Shown here piece after piece: positions 1 through 8,041 of a DNA stretch of 13,016 nucleotides; position 1 is the stretch's first letter, and every line of letters starts with the position of its first letter. Under the pieces are notes generated by a model, which worked only from the letters and a program-made list of their open reading frames with translations, searched no databases and was not told the DNA's origin. The stretch is taken from contig JBMYJR010000064.1 in the NCBI GenBank assembly GCA_049594615.1, forward strand, positions 1-13,016, written 5' to 3'. The DNA comes from CAXPZW01 sp049594615. Lineage in GTDB: Bacteria; Bacteroidota; Bacteroidia; Flavobacteriales_D; Sanyastnellaceae. A program made the translations under genes and the position numbers.

Positions 1-896
1 TAGGTATCTGGGGTGGTGGGCGGGGAGGTGTGCGTCCATGATTCCACGCCGTTGCTGCACACCCACAGCGTACTGAAATCATCGGGGTCGGCCAGCAGGT
101 CGGTGATGGCCTTGTGGCGGAAGGGGTAGCTTTGGGTCAGGTGGTCGAACACGGTTTCCCAACTGTCCCAGCCGTCGGTGGTGTAGAGTACCCGGTCGTT
201 GACCGCAGCATACATGCGCAGAGGGTCGGTGGGATGGAACAGAATGCGTGTGGTGAGCTGGCGATCGGCCGGGTCAAATTGCAAGCCGGTGGGGGTCCAG
301 GTTTCTCCAGCGTCGGTGGAGGTAAAGATGCCCAAACCGTAGCCGTGCTCGATGCCCACGTTGCTGACCTCGGCGGTGGTGGAAACCGTCATTGCGGCAT
401 ACACCCGATTGGGGTCGCTCGGGGCAAAGGCCAGCCAAGCGCAGCCCAACCCGGCGCCGGACCAGTCGTCGTCGGTGGTGTTGTGCCAATGTGCGCCGCC
501 GTCGGTCGAACGCCAGATGCCCGAGCTGGGTGTGCCGGCCAAGAGCAGTTGTGGGGTAGCCGCGCTTTCAGGAGTGGCCAAGCATTCCACCCGTCCCTGG
601 CGTTGCACGTCGACTACGCCCGGACCGGCATAGGTCCAATTGAGCTGCGAAGTGGTGGGTGGCGGATTCTGGTAGGCTTCAAGCAAGGTGGAAGCTGAGT
701 GATTCTGGTCCAACCGGCCCGCCCAATGCTGGTGCCAACGTTGGTACAGTTTGCCCGCACGCGTGGAGTCGGGGAGGGAAGCGAATCCGGTGCGGTAAGC
801 GCCCAAGGCAAGTTGTTGTGCTGAGGTGGAGGGAAGCTCGGGTTGAGCCCAAGTCCAAGCGGGAAGCAGGAACAGGAATAAGGCAATTCGGTGCAT
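1..896 (-). CDS. Exported Asp-box (BNR) repeat propeller protein, N-terminal part only
   Basis: This open frame starts at the ATG at 896-894 and runs off the left edge without a stop, giving about 298 residues. Residues 1-18 (MHRIALFLFLLPAWTWAQ) form a signal peptide with a hydrophobic core and a probable cut after the Ala-Gln region. Three Asp-box motifs are visible: STDGGAHW at residues 130-137, STDAGETW at 193-200 and TTDGWDSW at 239-246. The 46-63 residue spacing suits successive blades of a sialidase- or Vps10-like beta-propeller. The region before the first motif has an 'AYRTGFASL..GKLYQRW' segment loosely like the N-terminus of large Bacteroidetes secreted propeller proteins. Such proteins are usually several hundred residues longer and often end in a T9SS sorting domain; that end is not visible. 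It is divergent from recG, with about 105-135 bases between starts. The fold is fairly safe, but substrate and function are unknown. Glycosidase activity should not be assumed, because Asp-boxes are structural. Confidence 0.85.
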   Translation of the reverse strand, partial: MHRIALFLFLLPAWTWAQPELPSTSAQQLALGAYRTGFASLPDSTRAGKLYQRWHQHWAGRLDQNHSASTLLEAYQNPPPTTSQLNWTYAGPGVVDVQRQGRVECLATPESAATPQLLLAGTPSSGIWRSTDGGAHWHNTTDDDWSGAGLGCAWLAFAPSDPNRVYAAMTVSTTAEVSNVGIEHGYGLGIFTSTDAGETWTPTGLQFDPADRQLTTRILFHPTDPLRMYAAVNDRVLYTTDGWDSWETVFDHLTQSYPFRHKAITDLLADPDDFSTLWVCSNGVESWTHTSPPTTPDT

Positions 897-947
897 GGTT
901 GTGGTTTTGGGCACAAGGTGAATCGGCGCCAAGCCCAAAGCCGGTTG

Positions 948-978
948 TAAACGTTTCTTACCCGTTTAGAAACGTTTA
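948..978. promoter_or_regulatory. Operator-like inverted repeat between divergent genes
   Basis: There is a perfect 11-bp inverted repeat, TAAACGTTTCT at 948-958 and AGAAACGTTTA at 968-978, with a 9-base spacer. Each arm itself contains the 8-bp palindrome AAACGTTT, so the site is a pair of palindromes about 20 bases apart, two helical turns. It is immediately followed by a smaller repeat, TATAC at 977-981 and GTATA at 986-990. It lies 52 bases upstream of the start of the Asp-box gene and 54 bases upstream of the recG ATG, so it could act on either. The symmetry is directly seen; a role as binding site for a dimeric regulator is inferred. A hairpin in RNA is the alternative. Confidence 0.5.
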
Positions 979-1031
979 TACCCGCGTATACACGGATCAA
1001 GGTGCCGGAGGTTGTGGTAGATTTACACTCC

Positions 1032-3134
1032 ATGCCGGCCTTGCTCGATACCCCCATAGAATTTGTCAAAGGCGTAGGTCCTGCGCGTGCTGCACAATTG
1101 CAAGCCGAGCTCGGGATCCGCACCGTGGAGGACTTGCTGTTGCATGTTCCTTTCCGGTACGTGGACAAGAGCCGCTTTCACGCCATTGCCGATGTGCGGT
1201 CCGATGCCGCCCACGTCCAACTCAAAGGCACCCTTGCCCACGCAGAATTGGTGGGCCCTCCGCGCAAGCAGCGTTTGGTGGCCCAACTCGAAGACGCCAC
1301 CGGACAGATTGAGCTCGTGTGGTTTAAAGGCGCCAAGTGGATTGCACCCAAACTCCGGGTAGGCAAGGAGTATGTGGTGTTTGGTAAGCCCAACTTTTTC
1401 AAAGGCAAGCGGTCCATTCCCCACCCTGAATTTGAACTGGCGGCCACTGCCCGCGTGGCGAAAGGCGCTCCCCTGCAACCGGTGTATTCCAGTACCGAAA
1501 AGCTCGGGGCCAAGGGCTTGCACACCGCTGGTATTCGCAAGATCATCGAAGCAGTTTTGCCGCAACTCAGTGGCAACGTACCCGAATTCCTCCCTGAACA
1601 GTGGCGCACCCAATTCGCCCTGCCCGACCGGGAAACGGCCCTGCACCACATCCATGCTCCGCAAGACTTTGAGCGCTTGGGTGCTGCGCGTAACCGCATG
1701 AAATTTGAAGAGCTCCTGCTCAGCCAACTCCTGCTGGTCAAAAACAAACGCACCGCAACAGTGGACCTGCGTGGAGTGGTGTTTGAGGAAGTGGGTCCGT
1801 TGTTCAATGCCTTCTATTCCGAGCACTTGCCCTTTGACCTGACTGGGGCTCAAAAACGCGTGCTGCGTGAGGTCCGTGCCGATATGCGCCACGGGCGTCA
1901 CATGAACCGCTTGTTGCAAGGGGATGTGGGGTCGGGCAAGACCATTGTGGCCATGCTTTCGGCCCTGCTTGCGGTGGACAACGGCTACCAGGTGTGCATC
2001 ATGGCACCCACCGAAATCCTCGCCCAACAGCACTTTGCCACCTTCGGTGAAATGCTCATTGAGTTGGACGTGGAAGTGGGCCTGCTCACCGGGTCCACCA
2101 AAACCCAGGACCGCGCGCGTCTGCACGAGAAGCTCCAAGCCGGGTCGCTCCACATTTTGATCGGTACCCACGCACTGATCGAGCCGGGCGTAAAGTTTCA
2201 CAACCTGGGACTGGCCATCATTGACGAGCAGCACCGCTTTGGTGTCAAGCAACGCGCCAAGCTTTGGAAGAAGGCGACCATTCCTCCCCATGTGTTGGTG
2301 ATGACCGCGACCCCCATTCCACGCACGCTTTCAATGACCCTCTATGGTGATCTGGACGTGTCCATCATCGATGAGCTGCCGCCGGGCCGTAAAGAAGTGC
2401 GCACTGTGCACCGCACCGACGCCGACCGGTTGAAGGTCTTTGGCTTTTTGGACAAGGAGATTGCCAAGGGCCGGCAGGTGTATGTGGTTTACCCCTTGAT
2501 TGAGGAGAGCGAGACCATGGACTACAAAGACCTGATGGACGGGTACGAAGCCTTGTCCCGTCGATTCCCGCTGCCCAATTACCGTATTGGAATCGTGCAC
2601 GGGCGCATGCGGCCCGAGGACAAGGATTACGAGATGAATCTATTTGCGGGTGGCACCAACCAGATTCTGGTCAGCACCACCGTGATTGAGGTGGGGGTGA
2701 ATGTGCCCAACGCGTCGGTGATGGTGATTGAGAGCGTGGAGCGCTTTGGCCTGAGCCAGCTGCACCAGCTGCGCGGCCGGGTAGGGCGAGGAGCCGAACA
2801 GAGTTACTGCATCCTGATGAGCGGCGATAAGCTCAGCGACGACGCCCGCACCCGCATCGAAACCATGTGCCGCACGTCCGACGGGTTTGAAATTGCCGAG
2901 GTGGACATGCAACTGCGCGGCCCGGGAGACATTTTGGGTACCCAGCAGAGCGGACTGACCGCCTTCAAACTCGCCGACATCACCCAAGACAAACAACTGC
3001 TGGCCGCCGCCCGCCACGCTGCCGAGGCCATCCTCGGTGAGGACCCTGATTTGGTGGCCTCTGAACACGCTCCGTTGCGCGCAGCGCTGGAGGCGCAGAT
3101 CAAAGAAAAGCTGGGCTGGGGGCGGATCTCTTAA
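1032..3134 (+). CDS. recG: ATP-dependent DNA helicase RecG
   Basis: RecG is a superfamily 2 monomeric helicase that remodels stalled replication forks and branch-migrates Holliday junctions and D-loops in the cytoplasm. The 700-residue product matches the usual family length (E. coli 693). The N-terminal wedge/OB-fold region begins with the family's 'DTPIEFVKGVGPARA' helix-hairpin-helix-like segment. Helicase motifs follow in order: Walker A GDVGSGKT at residues 297-304, Walker B DEQH at 398-401 followed by RFG, motif III TATPIPRTL from 425, and motif VI QLRGRVGRG at 579-587. The C-terminal part contains the typical 'DMQLRGPGDILGTQQSG' segment. I chose ATG 1032 because the conserved N-terminus starts just after it. 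An in-frame GTG at 1002 would add ten residues with no recognisable conservation. The gene is intact. Its stop overlaps the stop of the convergent gene: the TTAA at 3131-3134 is read on both strands. Confidence 0.97.
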   Translation: MPALLDTPIEFVKGVGPARAAQLQAELGIRTVEDLLLHVPFRYVDKSRFHAIADVRSDAAHVQLKGTLAHAELVGPPRKQRLVAQLEDATGQIELVWFKGAKWIAPKLRVGKEYVVFGKPNFFKGKRSIPHPEFELAATARVAKGAPLQPVYSSTEKLGAKGLHTAGIRKIIEAVLPQLSGNVPEFLPEQWRTQFALPDRETALHHIHAPQDFERLGAARNRMKFEELLLSQLLLVKNKRTATVDLRGVVFEEVGPLFNAFYSEHLPFDLTGAQKRVLREVRADMRHGRHMNRLLQGDVGSGKTIVAMLSALLAVDNGYQVCIMAPTEILAQQHFATFGEMLIELDVEVGLLTGSTKTQDRARLHEKLQAGSLHILIGTHALIEPGVKFHNLGLAIIDEQHRFGVKQRAKLWKKATIPPHVLVMTATPIPRTLSMTLYGDLDVSIIDELPPGRKEVRTVHRTDADRLKVFGFLDKEIAKGRQVYVVYPLIEESETMDYKDLMDGYEALSRRFPLPNYRIGIVHGRMRPEDKDYEMNLFAGGTNQILVSTTVIEVGVNVPNASVMVIESVERFGLSQLHQLRGRVGRGAEQSYCILMSGDKLSDDARTRIETMCRTSDGFEIAEVDMQLRGPGDILGTQQSGLTAFKLADITQDKQLLAAARHAAEAILGEDPDLVASEHAPLRAALEAQIKEKLGWGRIS

Positions 3135-5635
3135 GGGAGCTGGTACACCTTCAGGGTGCCGTACGCGGTGAACGTGGCCAATTCAAACCGGCCGTCAAGG
3201 TCCATGTCGCCAATGCTGAAAGCGCTGTTGCCTTCCACCGGGAATCCTGCTTCGATTTCTCCGTTGGCATTTAGCAGGTATAATTCGTTGTGTTGACCTA
3301 TTGTGGCGCCTACTTTCCGGTCTTTATTGGAGAAGCGGAACACCTGCGGCAACTCCGAGATGGTGCCGGTGAGTTCGGTGCGGAACAGGCGTTCGAGTTC
3401 GGTGTCGTAGGCCTTGAGCACGCGCTGGTCAGCCAGTACAAAATCGGCGTTGCGGTCACCGGTGATGTCTTCGCGCACCAGGCGTTCGCCTTCCATGATG
3501 CCCACCAGTTCGCCGTCCACTGTAGGGCGGTCAAAGCGAATGTCCAGCACGTTGCCCGCGGTGTCTGCATAGAAGAGGCTGGACTGTTCCATCGAATCTC
3601 CCAAGCGGAAGGCCGAAGAGTAGCGGTTGTGCCCCGGGGTGCGCGCCTCGGTGTCCATCCGCTTTTGTCCGTTGCGTTTGAGCAGGTGCAGGGTGCCGCT
3701 ATCCTCGCGGGCAAAGATGTAGTCCTTGTCGCGTATGCGCAGGTGAGCCAGTTCCACAGTGGGCGATCCAAAGTCGGGCGTTTTCCAGCCGCCGGTGGCC
3801 TTTCCGCCGGTGTCGTAATTGCGCACTTTGCCGTCTTCGGTGCCAATCACAAAACGGTACTTACGCTTGTTGTCGTAGTCAAAAATGGCCAGCGGGCTCG
3901 AGGCTTTGCTGGGCAGTCGCACTGGAAATCCGTCCACCAAATTCCCGTTGCGGTCCAGGATGTAAATGCTGCTGGGCGTGTTGAAGGCCAGCTGCAGTTT
4001 TCCGTTGCGCAGCAAATCCACCTGGGTGACCTCCCCTTGGATGGGACCGTCCACCGTCGCGCTCCACAACCGCTGGCCTGACGCTGAAAACAGCGAGACC
4101 TGGTGCTTGGTGTCTTGCACAAACAGCTCTCGTGCCCCGGTGTAGTGGTTTTTGACCATCCACGGTTTGCCGTGTCCGGGGTTGCGCAGTTCTTGCTCCC
4201 AGCGCACGGCCAATCCGGTATTGCCGGGCAAATCGGTGGGGGTGCCGCGCAGCAGCTGGGCAGAGGTAAAGCGTTCCTCGCCTTCGGCTACGTACACTTG
4301 CAGCAGCTCGGTGTGGTCGCCTGCGGGCAGGTCGAGGGGCCAGGAGGTGTTTTCCCAATCGGTGGGGTTGCGTTCCCAGACCAAGGCGTTGGCCTGCATG
4401 CCGCGCACGTCCGCGCTGGTGATGGCCGATGAAGTCAAGTCCAAGGTGCGGAAGCTGGTGGCTTCGCGGATGAAGGCTTTGGCGGTGCCGAGGTCGGCGG
4501 CAAACAACTGGTACCCTTCCAAATTCCAGGTCAGGGGCAGGGTGAAGTCCGGTTGACTGCTCAACAGCCCAGAGGCGTAAGGCTCGGTCACGCGGAAGAT
4601 GCCCACGCCCGCATAGGCCTCTTCCAAGGCGGCGTGACTGTAAGTCAATTGTTGGATCCACGCCGTGTCGGCGGCGGCCATAAGCAGTACGGGGCCTTCG
4701 GGCAAGCGGGCCAGTCCCCAGCCGGATTCGGGGCTGAAGTGGGTGGCCAGGTAGTCGCACGCGCACACTTCGTCCAGGTCGGCCAGAACGCGGTTGATGT
4801 CGGCGAGTTGGGCGGTGTCGGATTGCAGGTGTACCGCGGCGCTGTGGGTGTACCAAGTGACGCGTTCGGTGGTGGCGGGCAGCAGGGCTGTAGGCACCGC
4901 AAGGGGGCGCGCGTCGGACGGACTTCCGATGGGTTCCATGCCGGCCCATTCCCATTTGCCTTGACGTACCCGCAGCTCCAGGGCTGACCACGGGGCGGAA
5001 GGTCCGGTGCGGTGCAGGAGGGCGGCGGCGGGCTTGCCAGCGCGCGCCAAGCGCTCATCGAGCGGGGTAGTGGCGGTGGGGTCTGCGGTAAGTCGGGCGA
5101 GTCCGGCTTCGAGCAGGGCGGGAGCGGGGCTGATCAGGAGTACGCCGTTCAGCATGCAGGCGCTGAGGTTGGCTGAGGTGTGCACAGCTGCGCCACGCAC
5201 ACTGCGCGACGAAGGACTCACAGGCGCCCCGGTGAGCACGGCTGCCGTTTCCCAAACAGTGGTTTCTTGGGCAGGTCGAACCCCTGCGGCGAACATCCAG
5301 GTGTATTGCTCAGGTCCGATGCGGTGCAGGGACCATTGGAACGGCCCATTGTCCAGCATTTCTTGCAAACCGGCAGCCGTCAAGCGCAGGCTGTCCAGGT
5401 GTTGCACAGCGCTGCGCGCATCGCCCCAACGGGCATTCATCATTTCACCGGTGGCGTGCAGGGCGGCCGGCGTGCGGCGCCAATCGGGCTCAAAGCGGAG
5501 CAGGGCAACAGCGTCGGCAGGCACGGCTACGGCGGGATCGGGTGCCGTGGCGAGGTCTTGGCGAAAGCCATACCAGACGTACACGCAACCGGCTGCAACA
5601 GCCAACAAAGCTAGGATGGAAAACACGCGGCCCAT
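3131..5635 (-). CDS. Membrane-anchored protein with C-terminal propeller-like repeats, function unknown
   Basis: I do not recognise a named family for this 834-residue protein. Residues 4-23 are a single hydrophobic segment after a short basic start (MGR), so it is probably anchored in the inner membrane, or exported, with the rest outside the cytoplasm. Residues about 38-440 include 'PADAVALLRFEPDW' and resemble, weakly, periplasmic DUF3352-type proteins. Residues about 490-834 consist of repeated beta-strand units of the kind 'LYLLNANGEIEAGFPV', 'SIYILDRNGNLVDGFPV' and 'IGTEDGKVRNYD', as in PQQ-like or FG-GAP/VCBS propellers. A metal-loop-like DMDLDG lies at 810-815 and a related DITGDRNAD at 723-731. 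Cysteines are rare. It lies 80 bases downstream of the acyl-CoA dehydrogenase on the same strand, so co-transcription is possible but functional linkage is not implied. ATG 5635 is the start that keeps the whole hydrophobic segment. Translation ends in the TTAA shared with recG. Confidence 0.85.
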   Translation of the reverse strand: MGRVFSILALLAVAAGCVYVWYGFRQDLATAPDPAVAVPADAVALLRFEPDWRRTPAALHATGEMMNARWGDARSAVQHLDSLRLTAAGLQEMLDNGPFQWSLHRIGPEQYTWMFAAGVRPAQETTVWETAAVLTGAPVSPSSRSVRGAAVHTSANLSACMLNGVLLISPAPALLEAGLARLTADPTATTPLDERLARAGKPAAALLHRTGPSAPWSALELRVRQGKWEWAGMEPIGSPSDARPLAVPTALLPATTERVTWYTHSAAVHLQSDTAQLADINRVLADLDEVCACDYLATHFSPESGWGLARLPEGPVLLMAAADTAWIQQLTYSHAALEEAYAGVGIFRVTEPYASGLLSSQPDFTLPLTWNLEGYQLFAADLGTAKAFIREATSFRTLDLTSSAITSADVRGMQANALVWERNPTDWENTSWPLDLPAGDHTELLQVYVAEGEERFTSAQLLRGTPTDLPGNTGLAVRWEQELRNPGHGKPWMVKNHYTGARELFVQDTKHQVSLFSASGQRLWSATVDGPIQGEVTQVDLLRNGKLQLAFNTPSSIYILDRNGNLVDGFPVRLPSKASSPLAIFDYDNKRKYRFVIGTEDGKVRNYDTGGKATGGWKTPDFGSPTVELAHLRIRDKDYIFAREDSGTLHLLKRNGQKRMDTEARTPGHNRYSSAFRLGDSMEQSSLFYADTAGNVLDIRFDRPTVDGELVGIMEGERLVREDITGDRNADFVLADQRVLKAYDTELERLFRTELTGTISELPQVFRFSNKDRKVGATIGQHNELYLLNANGEIEAGFPVEGNSAFSIGDMDLDGRFELATFTAYGTLKVYQLP

Positions 5636-5715
5636 GGTGAACGAAAGTACAACGGTGTACCCAGCGTCCGCCGCGGGTTCAGTCGCGGTCTATGAACAGA
5701 AAGGTGTGGGTGAAA

Positions 5716-6858
5716 TCAGTCTTGCAGCAGGTCGCGTGAGATCACGATTTTCTGGACTTCTGAAGTGCCTTCGTAAATCTGGGTGATCTTGGCATCGCGC
5801 ATCAAACGCTCCACGTGATACTCCTTCACGTAGCCGTAGCCGCCGTGGATTTGTACCGCTTCTACGGTGTGCTTCATAGCTACCTCAGAGGCGTAGAGTT
5901 TGGCAATCGAGCTGGCAAGGGCGTAATCCTGTCCGTTGTCCTTCAGCCAAGCGGCTTTGAGGCACAACAGGCGTGCAGCTTCGATTTCGGTGGCCATGTC
6001 GGCCAGTTTGAAGGCGATGGCTTGGTGCTTGGAGATTTCCTTGCCAAAGGCCTTGCGCTCCTTGGAGTACTGGGTGGCGAGTTCCAATGCGCCTGAGGCG
6101 ATGCCGAGCGCTTGCGCAGCAATACCGATGCGGCCACCACTCAAGGTTTTCATGGCGAACTTGAAGCCGAAGCCGTCTTCGCCGATGCGGTTTTCCTTGG
6201 GCACCTTCACGTCTTGGAACATCAAGGTGTGGGTGTCCGATCCGCGGATGCCGAGTTTGTCCTCTTTGGCACCGATTTGGAAGCCCTCCATGTCGCGCTC
6301 TACAACGAGGCAGTTGATGCCGCGGTGGCCTTTGTCGGCGTCGGTTTGGGCCATCACCAAGTAGGTGCTGGCCGAGTTGCCGTTGGTGATCCAGTTTTTG
6401 GTGCCGTTCAGCAGGTAATGGTCGCCCATGTCGATGGCGGTGGTGCGCTGCGAGGTTGCATCCGATCCGGCCTCAGGCTCGCTCAAGCAGAACGCGCCGA
6501 TCTTTTGGCCCGATGCCAACGGGGTCAGGAATTTTTGCTTTTGCTCTTCAGTCCCGTAGGCTTCCAGGCCCCAAGTCACCAGCGAGTTGTTTACGCTCAT
6601 GCATACCGAAGTACTTGCGTCGATTTTGGAGATCTCCTCCATGGCCAGTACATAAGAGACGGTATCCATGCCCGAGCCGCCGTATTGGGGGTCGACCATC
6701 ATGCCCATGAAGCCGAGTTCGCCAAGTTGCTTGACTTCTTCGGCGGGGAAGCGTTGTTCGGTGTCACGCTCAATGACGCCGGGTTTCAGTACGTTTTGGG
6801 CAAAATCACGCGCAGCATCGCGCACTGCAATCTGTTCTTCGGTAAGATTGAATTCCAT
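5716..6858 (-). CDS. Acyl-CoA dehydrogenase (short/medium-chain type)
   Basis: This FAD enzyme oxidises an acyl-CoA to the trans-2-enoyl-CoA and passes electrons to electron-transfer flavoprotein, in fatty-acid or branched-chain amino-acid breakdown. The 380-residue length is standard. The N-terminal helical domain is followed by the first family signature, CLSEPEAGSDATS at residues 124-136, which lines the flavin site. The middle beta domain contains 'GTKNWITNG' at 152-160. The C-terminal helical domain ends with the second signature, beginning QIHGGYGYVKEY at 336. The expected catalytic base is Glu363 in IYEGTSE, the position used by short- and medium-chain enzymes, so it looks active. It resembles butyryl-CoA dehydrogenases, but chain-length preference cannot be read reliably from sequence. 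No ETF, thiolase or other beta-oxidation gene is in the window. It is divergent from anmK with a 103-base spacer. Confidence 0.96.
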   Translation of the reverse strand: MEFNLTEEQIAVRDAARDFAQNVLKPGVIERDTEQRFPAEEVKQLGELGFMGMMVDPQYGGSGMDTVSYVLAMEEISKIDASTSVCMSVNNSLVTWGLEAYGTEEQKQKFLTPLASGQKIGAFCLSEPEAGSDATSQRTTAIDMGDHYLLNGTKNWITNGNSASTYLVMAQTDADKGHRGINCLVVERDMEGFQIGAKEDKLGIRGSDTHTLMFQDVKVPKENRIGEDGFGFKFAMKTLSGGRIGIAAQALGIASGALELATQYSKERKAFGKEISKHQAIAFKLADMATEIEAARLLCLKAAWLKDNGQDYALASSIAKLYASEVAMKHTVEAVQIHGGYGYVKEYHVERLMRDAKITQIYEGTSEVQKIVISRDLLQD

Positions 6859-6906
6859 GAATGTTGGGTCCTGGTTTCTCGAAAAATACTCGGGGAATGG
6901 ACGTTC

Positions 6907-6940
6907 ATTGCGGCCCTTTCCTTGCGGGGCGCTAAATTAG
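6907..6940 (+). promoter_or_regulatory. Candidate Bacteroidetes-type promoter for anmK
   Basis: A TTG at 6908-6910 and TAAATTAG at 6933-6940 are separated by 22 bases. This fits the described Flavobacterium pattern TTG, 17-23 bases, TAnnTTTG, with one mismatch (TTAG for TTTG). The -7 element ends 21 bases before the anmK ATG, implying a very short leader. The same TTAG variant occurs before the endonuclease gene. The match is by eye and the motif is short, so chance is a real possibility. Confidence 0.4.
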
Positions 6941-6962
6941 CCCTTCCAAGTAAAAAACCCAA
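6932..6962 (-). promoter_or_regulatory. Candidate minus-strand promoter for acyl-CoA dehydrogenase, sharing a palindromic -7 element
   Basis: Read on the minus strand, TTG at 6962-6960 is followed after 20 bases by TAATTTAG at 6939-6932, again TAnnTTxG. The -7 element lies inside the 11-base inverted repeat GCTAA-A-TTAGC at 6931-6941 and overlaps the plus-strand -7 element. Transcription would start roughly 65-70 bases before the dehydrogenase ATG at 6858. The symmetry is seen; bidirectional use is inferred. Confidence 0.3.
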
Positions 6963-8023
6963 TGAGTCAAGGTTCTTCAACCCCCGTGTACCGTGTGATT
7001 GGCCTCATGTCAGGCACTTCGCTGGATGGCGTCGATTTGGCCCTGTGTGAATTCCACAAGGCAGACACCTGGAGCTACAAGATTGTACGCGCCGAAACTG
7101 TTCCGTTTCAAATGATTTGGAAGAACAAACTCGAGACCGCCTACGGTTTTTCAGGGCTTGAGCTCACCCAGTTGGACCGCGATTTTGGCGGATACTTGGG
7201 CGCATTGGTGGACGACTTCCGACAGGGCGAACCGGTGGATTTCGTGGCTTCTCATGGCCATACGGTCTTCCACAAGCCCGACCTGAACCTGACCTCGCAA
7301 ATCGGCCACCCGGCCACCATCGTTGCGGGGTGTGGACTGCCGGTCATCGGCGACTTTCGTAGCCAGGATGTGGCCAACGGAGGCCAAGGCGCTCCGCTTG
7401 TGCCCATGGGTGATAAGCTGCTCTTTGGAGAGTACGACTACTGCCTGAACATGGGCGGTTTTGCCAACGTTTCTTACGAACGGGACGGCGTCATGCACGC
7501 GTTTGACGTTTGTCCGGTCAACACGGTGATGAACCGCTTGGCCCGCGAGCTCAACCACGAGTTCGATCGAAACGGGGAATTTGCGCGCGCAGGTACGCTG
7601 AAGGAGCCGCTTTTGAACCGCCTTAACAACGTGTCGTTTTACCAGCGCACAGGCCCCAAAAGCCTCGGCCGCGAATGGTTGGAGAGCATTTTCTTGCCCA
7701 CGCTGGACCGCAGCACTGCCTCGCCCAATTCCAAGCTGCGCACGTTTGTGGAGCACGTGGCCATCCAAATGGGCCGCGTGATGAACGAACCGGACAAGAA
7801 AGTACTGGTGACCGGCGGTGGTGCGCTCAACACCTACCTCATGGAACGCCTGCAGGAACACTGCGCAGCCCAGCTGATTGTCCCTGACGAAACCTTGGTC
7901 CAATTCAAAGAGGCCATGGTCTTTGCCTTCCTCGGAGTGCTACGTCGTCGCTTGGAAGTCAATGTATTGGGTTCGGTAACCGGCGGTCGTGACCACAGCG
8001 CTGGGGCCATCTACCACGTGTGA
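6962..8023 (+). CDS. anmK: Anhydro-N-acetylmuramic acid kinase
   Basis: AnmK hydrolyses the 1,6-anhydro bond of anhydro-MurNAc and phosphorylates it with ATP to give MurNAc-6-phosphate, the step by which muropeptide sugars released by lytic transglycosylases are recycled in the cytoplasm. The 353-residue length is close to E. coli AnmK (369). Visible family motifs are the N-terminal phosphate-binding GLMSGTSLDGVD at residues 14-25, the conserved block 'DFRSQDVANGGQGAPLVP' at 131-148, 'LNMGGFANVS' at 162-171, and the ATP-site VTGGGALN at 283-290. Asp182 in FDVCPVN (181-187) takes the place of the catalytic Asp. In proteobacterial enzymes this segment is DTGPGN, so the following loop differs here, probably a lineage variant. 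No murQ or other recycling gene is adjacent. The start ATG at 6962 places the glycine-rich motif at the expected distance. The gene appears to have its own promoter. Confidence 0.96.
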   Translation: MSQGSSTPVYRVIGLMSGTSLDGVDLALCEFHKADTWSYKIVRAETVPFQMIWKNKLETAYGFSGLELTQLDRDFGGYLGALVDDFRQGEPVDFVASHGHTVFHKPDLNLTSQIGHPATIVAGCGLPVIGDFRSQDVANGGQGAPLVPMGDKLLFGEYDYCLNMGGFANVSYERDGVMHAFDVCPVNTVMNRLARELNHEFDRNGEFARAGTLKEPLLNRLNNVSFYQRTGPKSLGREWLESIFLPTLDRSTASPNSKLRTFVEHVAIQMGRVMNEPDKKVLVTGGGALNTYLMERLQEHCAAQLIVPDETLVQFKEAMVFAFLGVLRRRLEVNVLGSVTGGRDHSAGAIYHV

Positions 8024-8041
8024 GCAACTTCAAAGTGATTT

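Noticed and set aside
1023..2291. A long minus-strand open frame of 422 codons opposite recG
   Set aside because: It lies entirely within an intact recG with all helicase motifs, and its translation has no family resemblance. High GC and codon bias open this antisense frame by chance.
3290..4991. Several long open frames on the plus strand and in another minus frame across the propeller gene
   Set aside because: They give low-complexity, Arg/Pro-rich or Gly/Val-rich translations typical of shadow frames of the 834-residue gene, and none has a signal peptide or motif.
6112..7050. Plus-strand open frame of 312 codons opposite the acyl-CoA dehydrogenase and running into anmK
   Set aside because: It overlaps two well-supported genes and has no recognisable domain.
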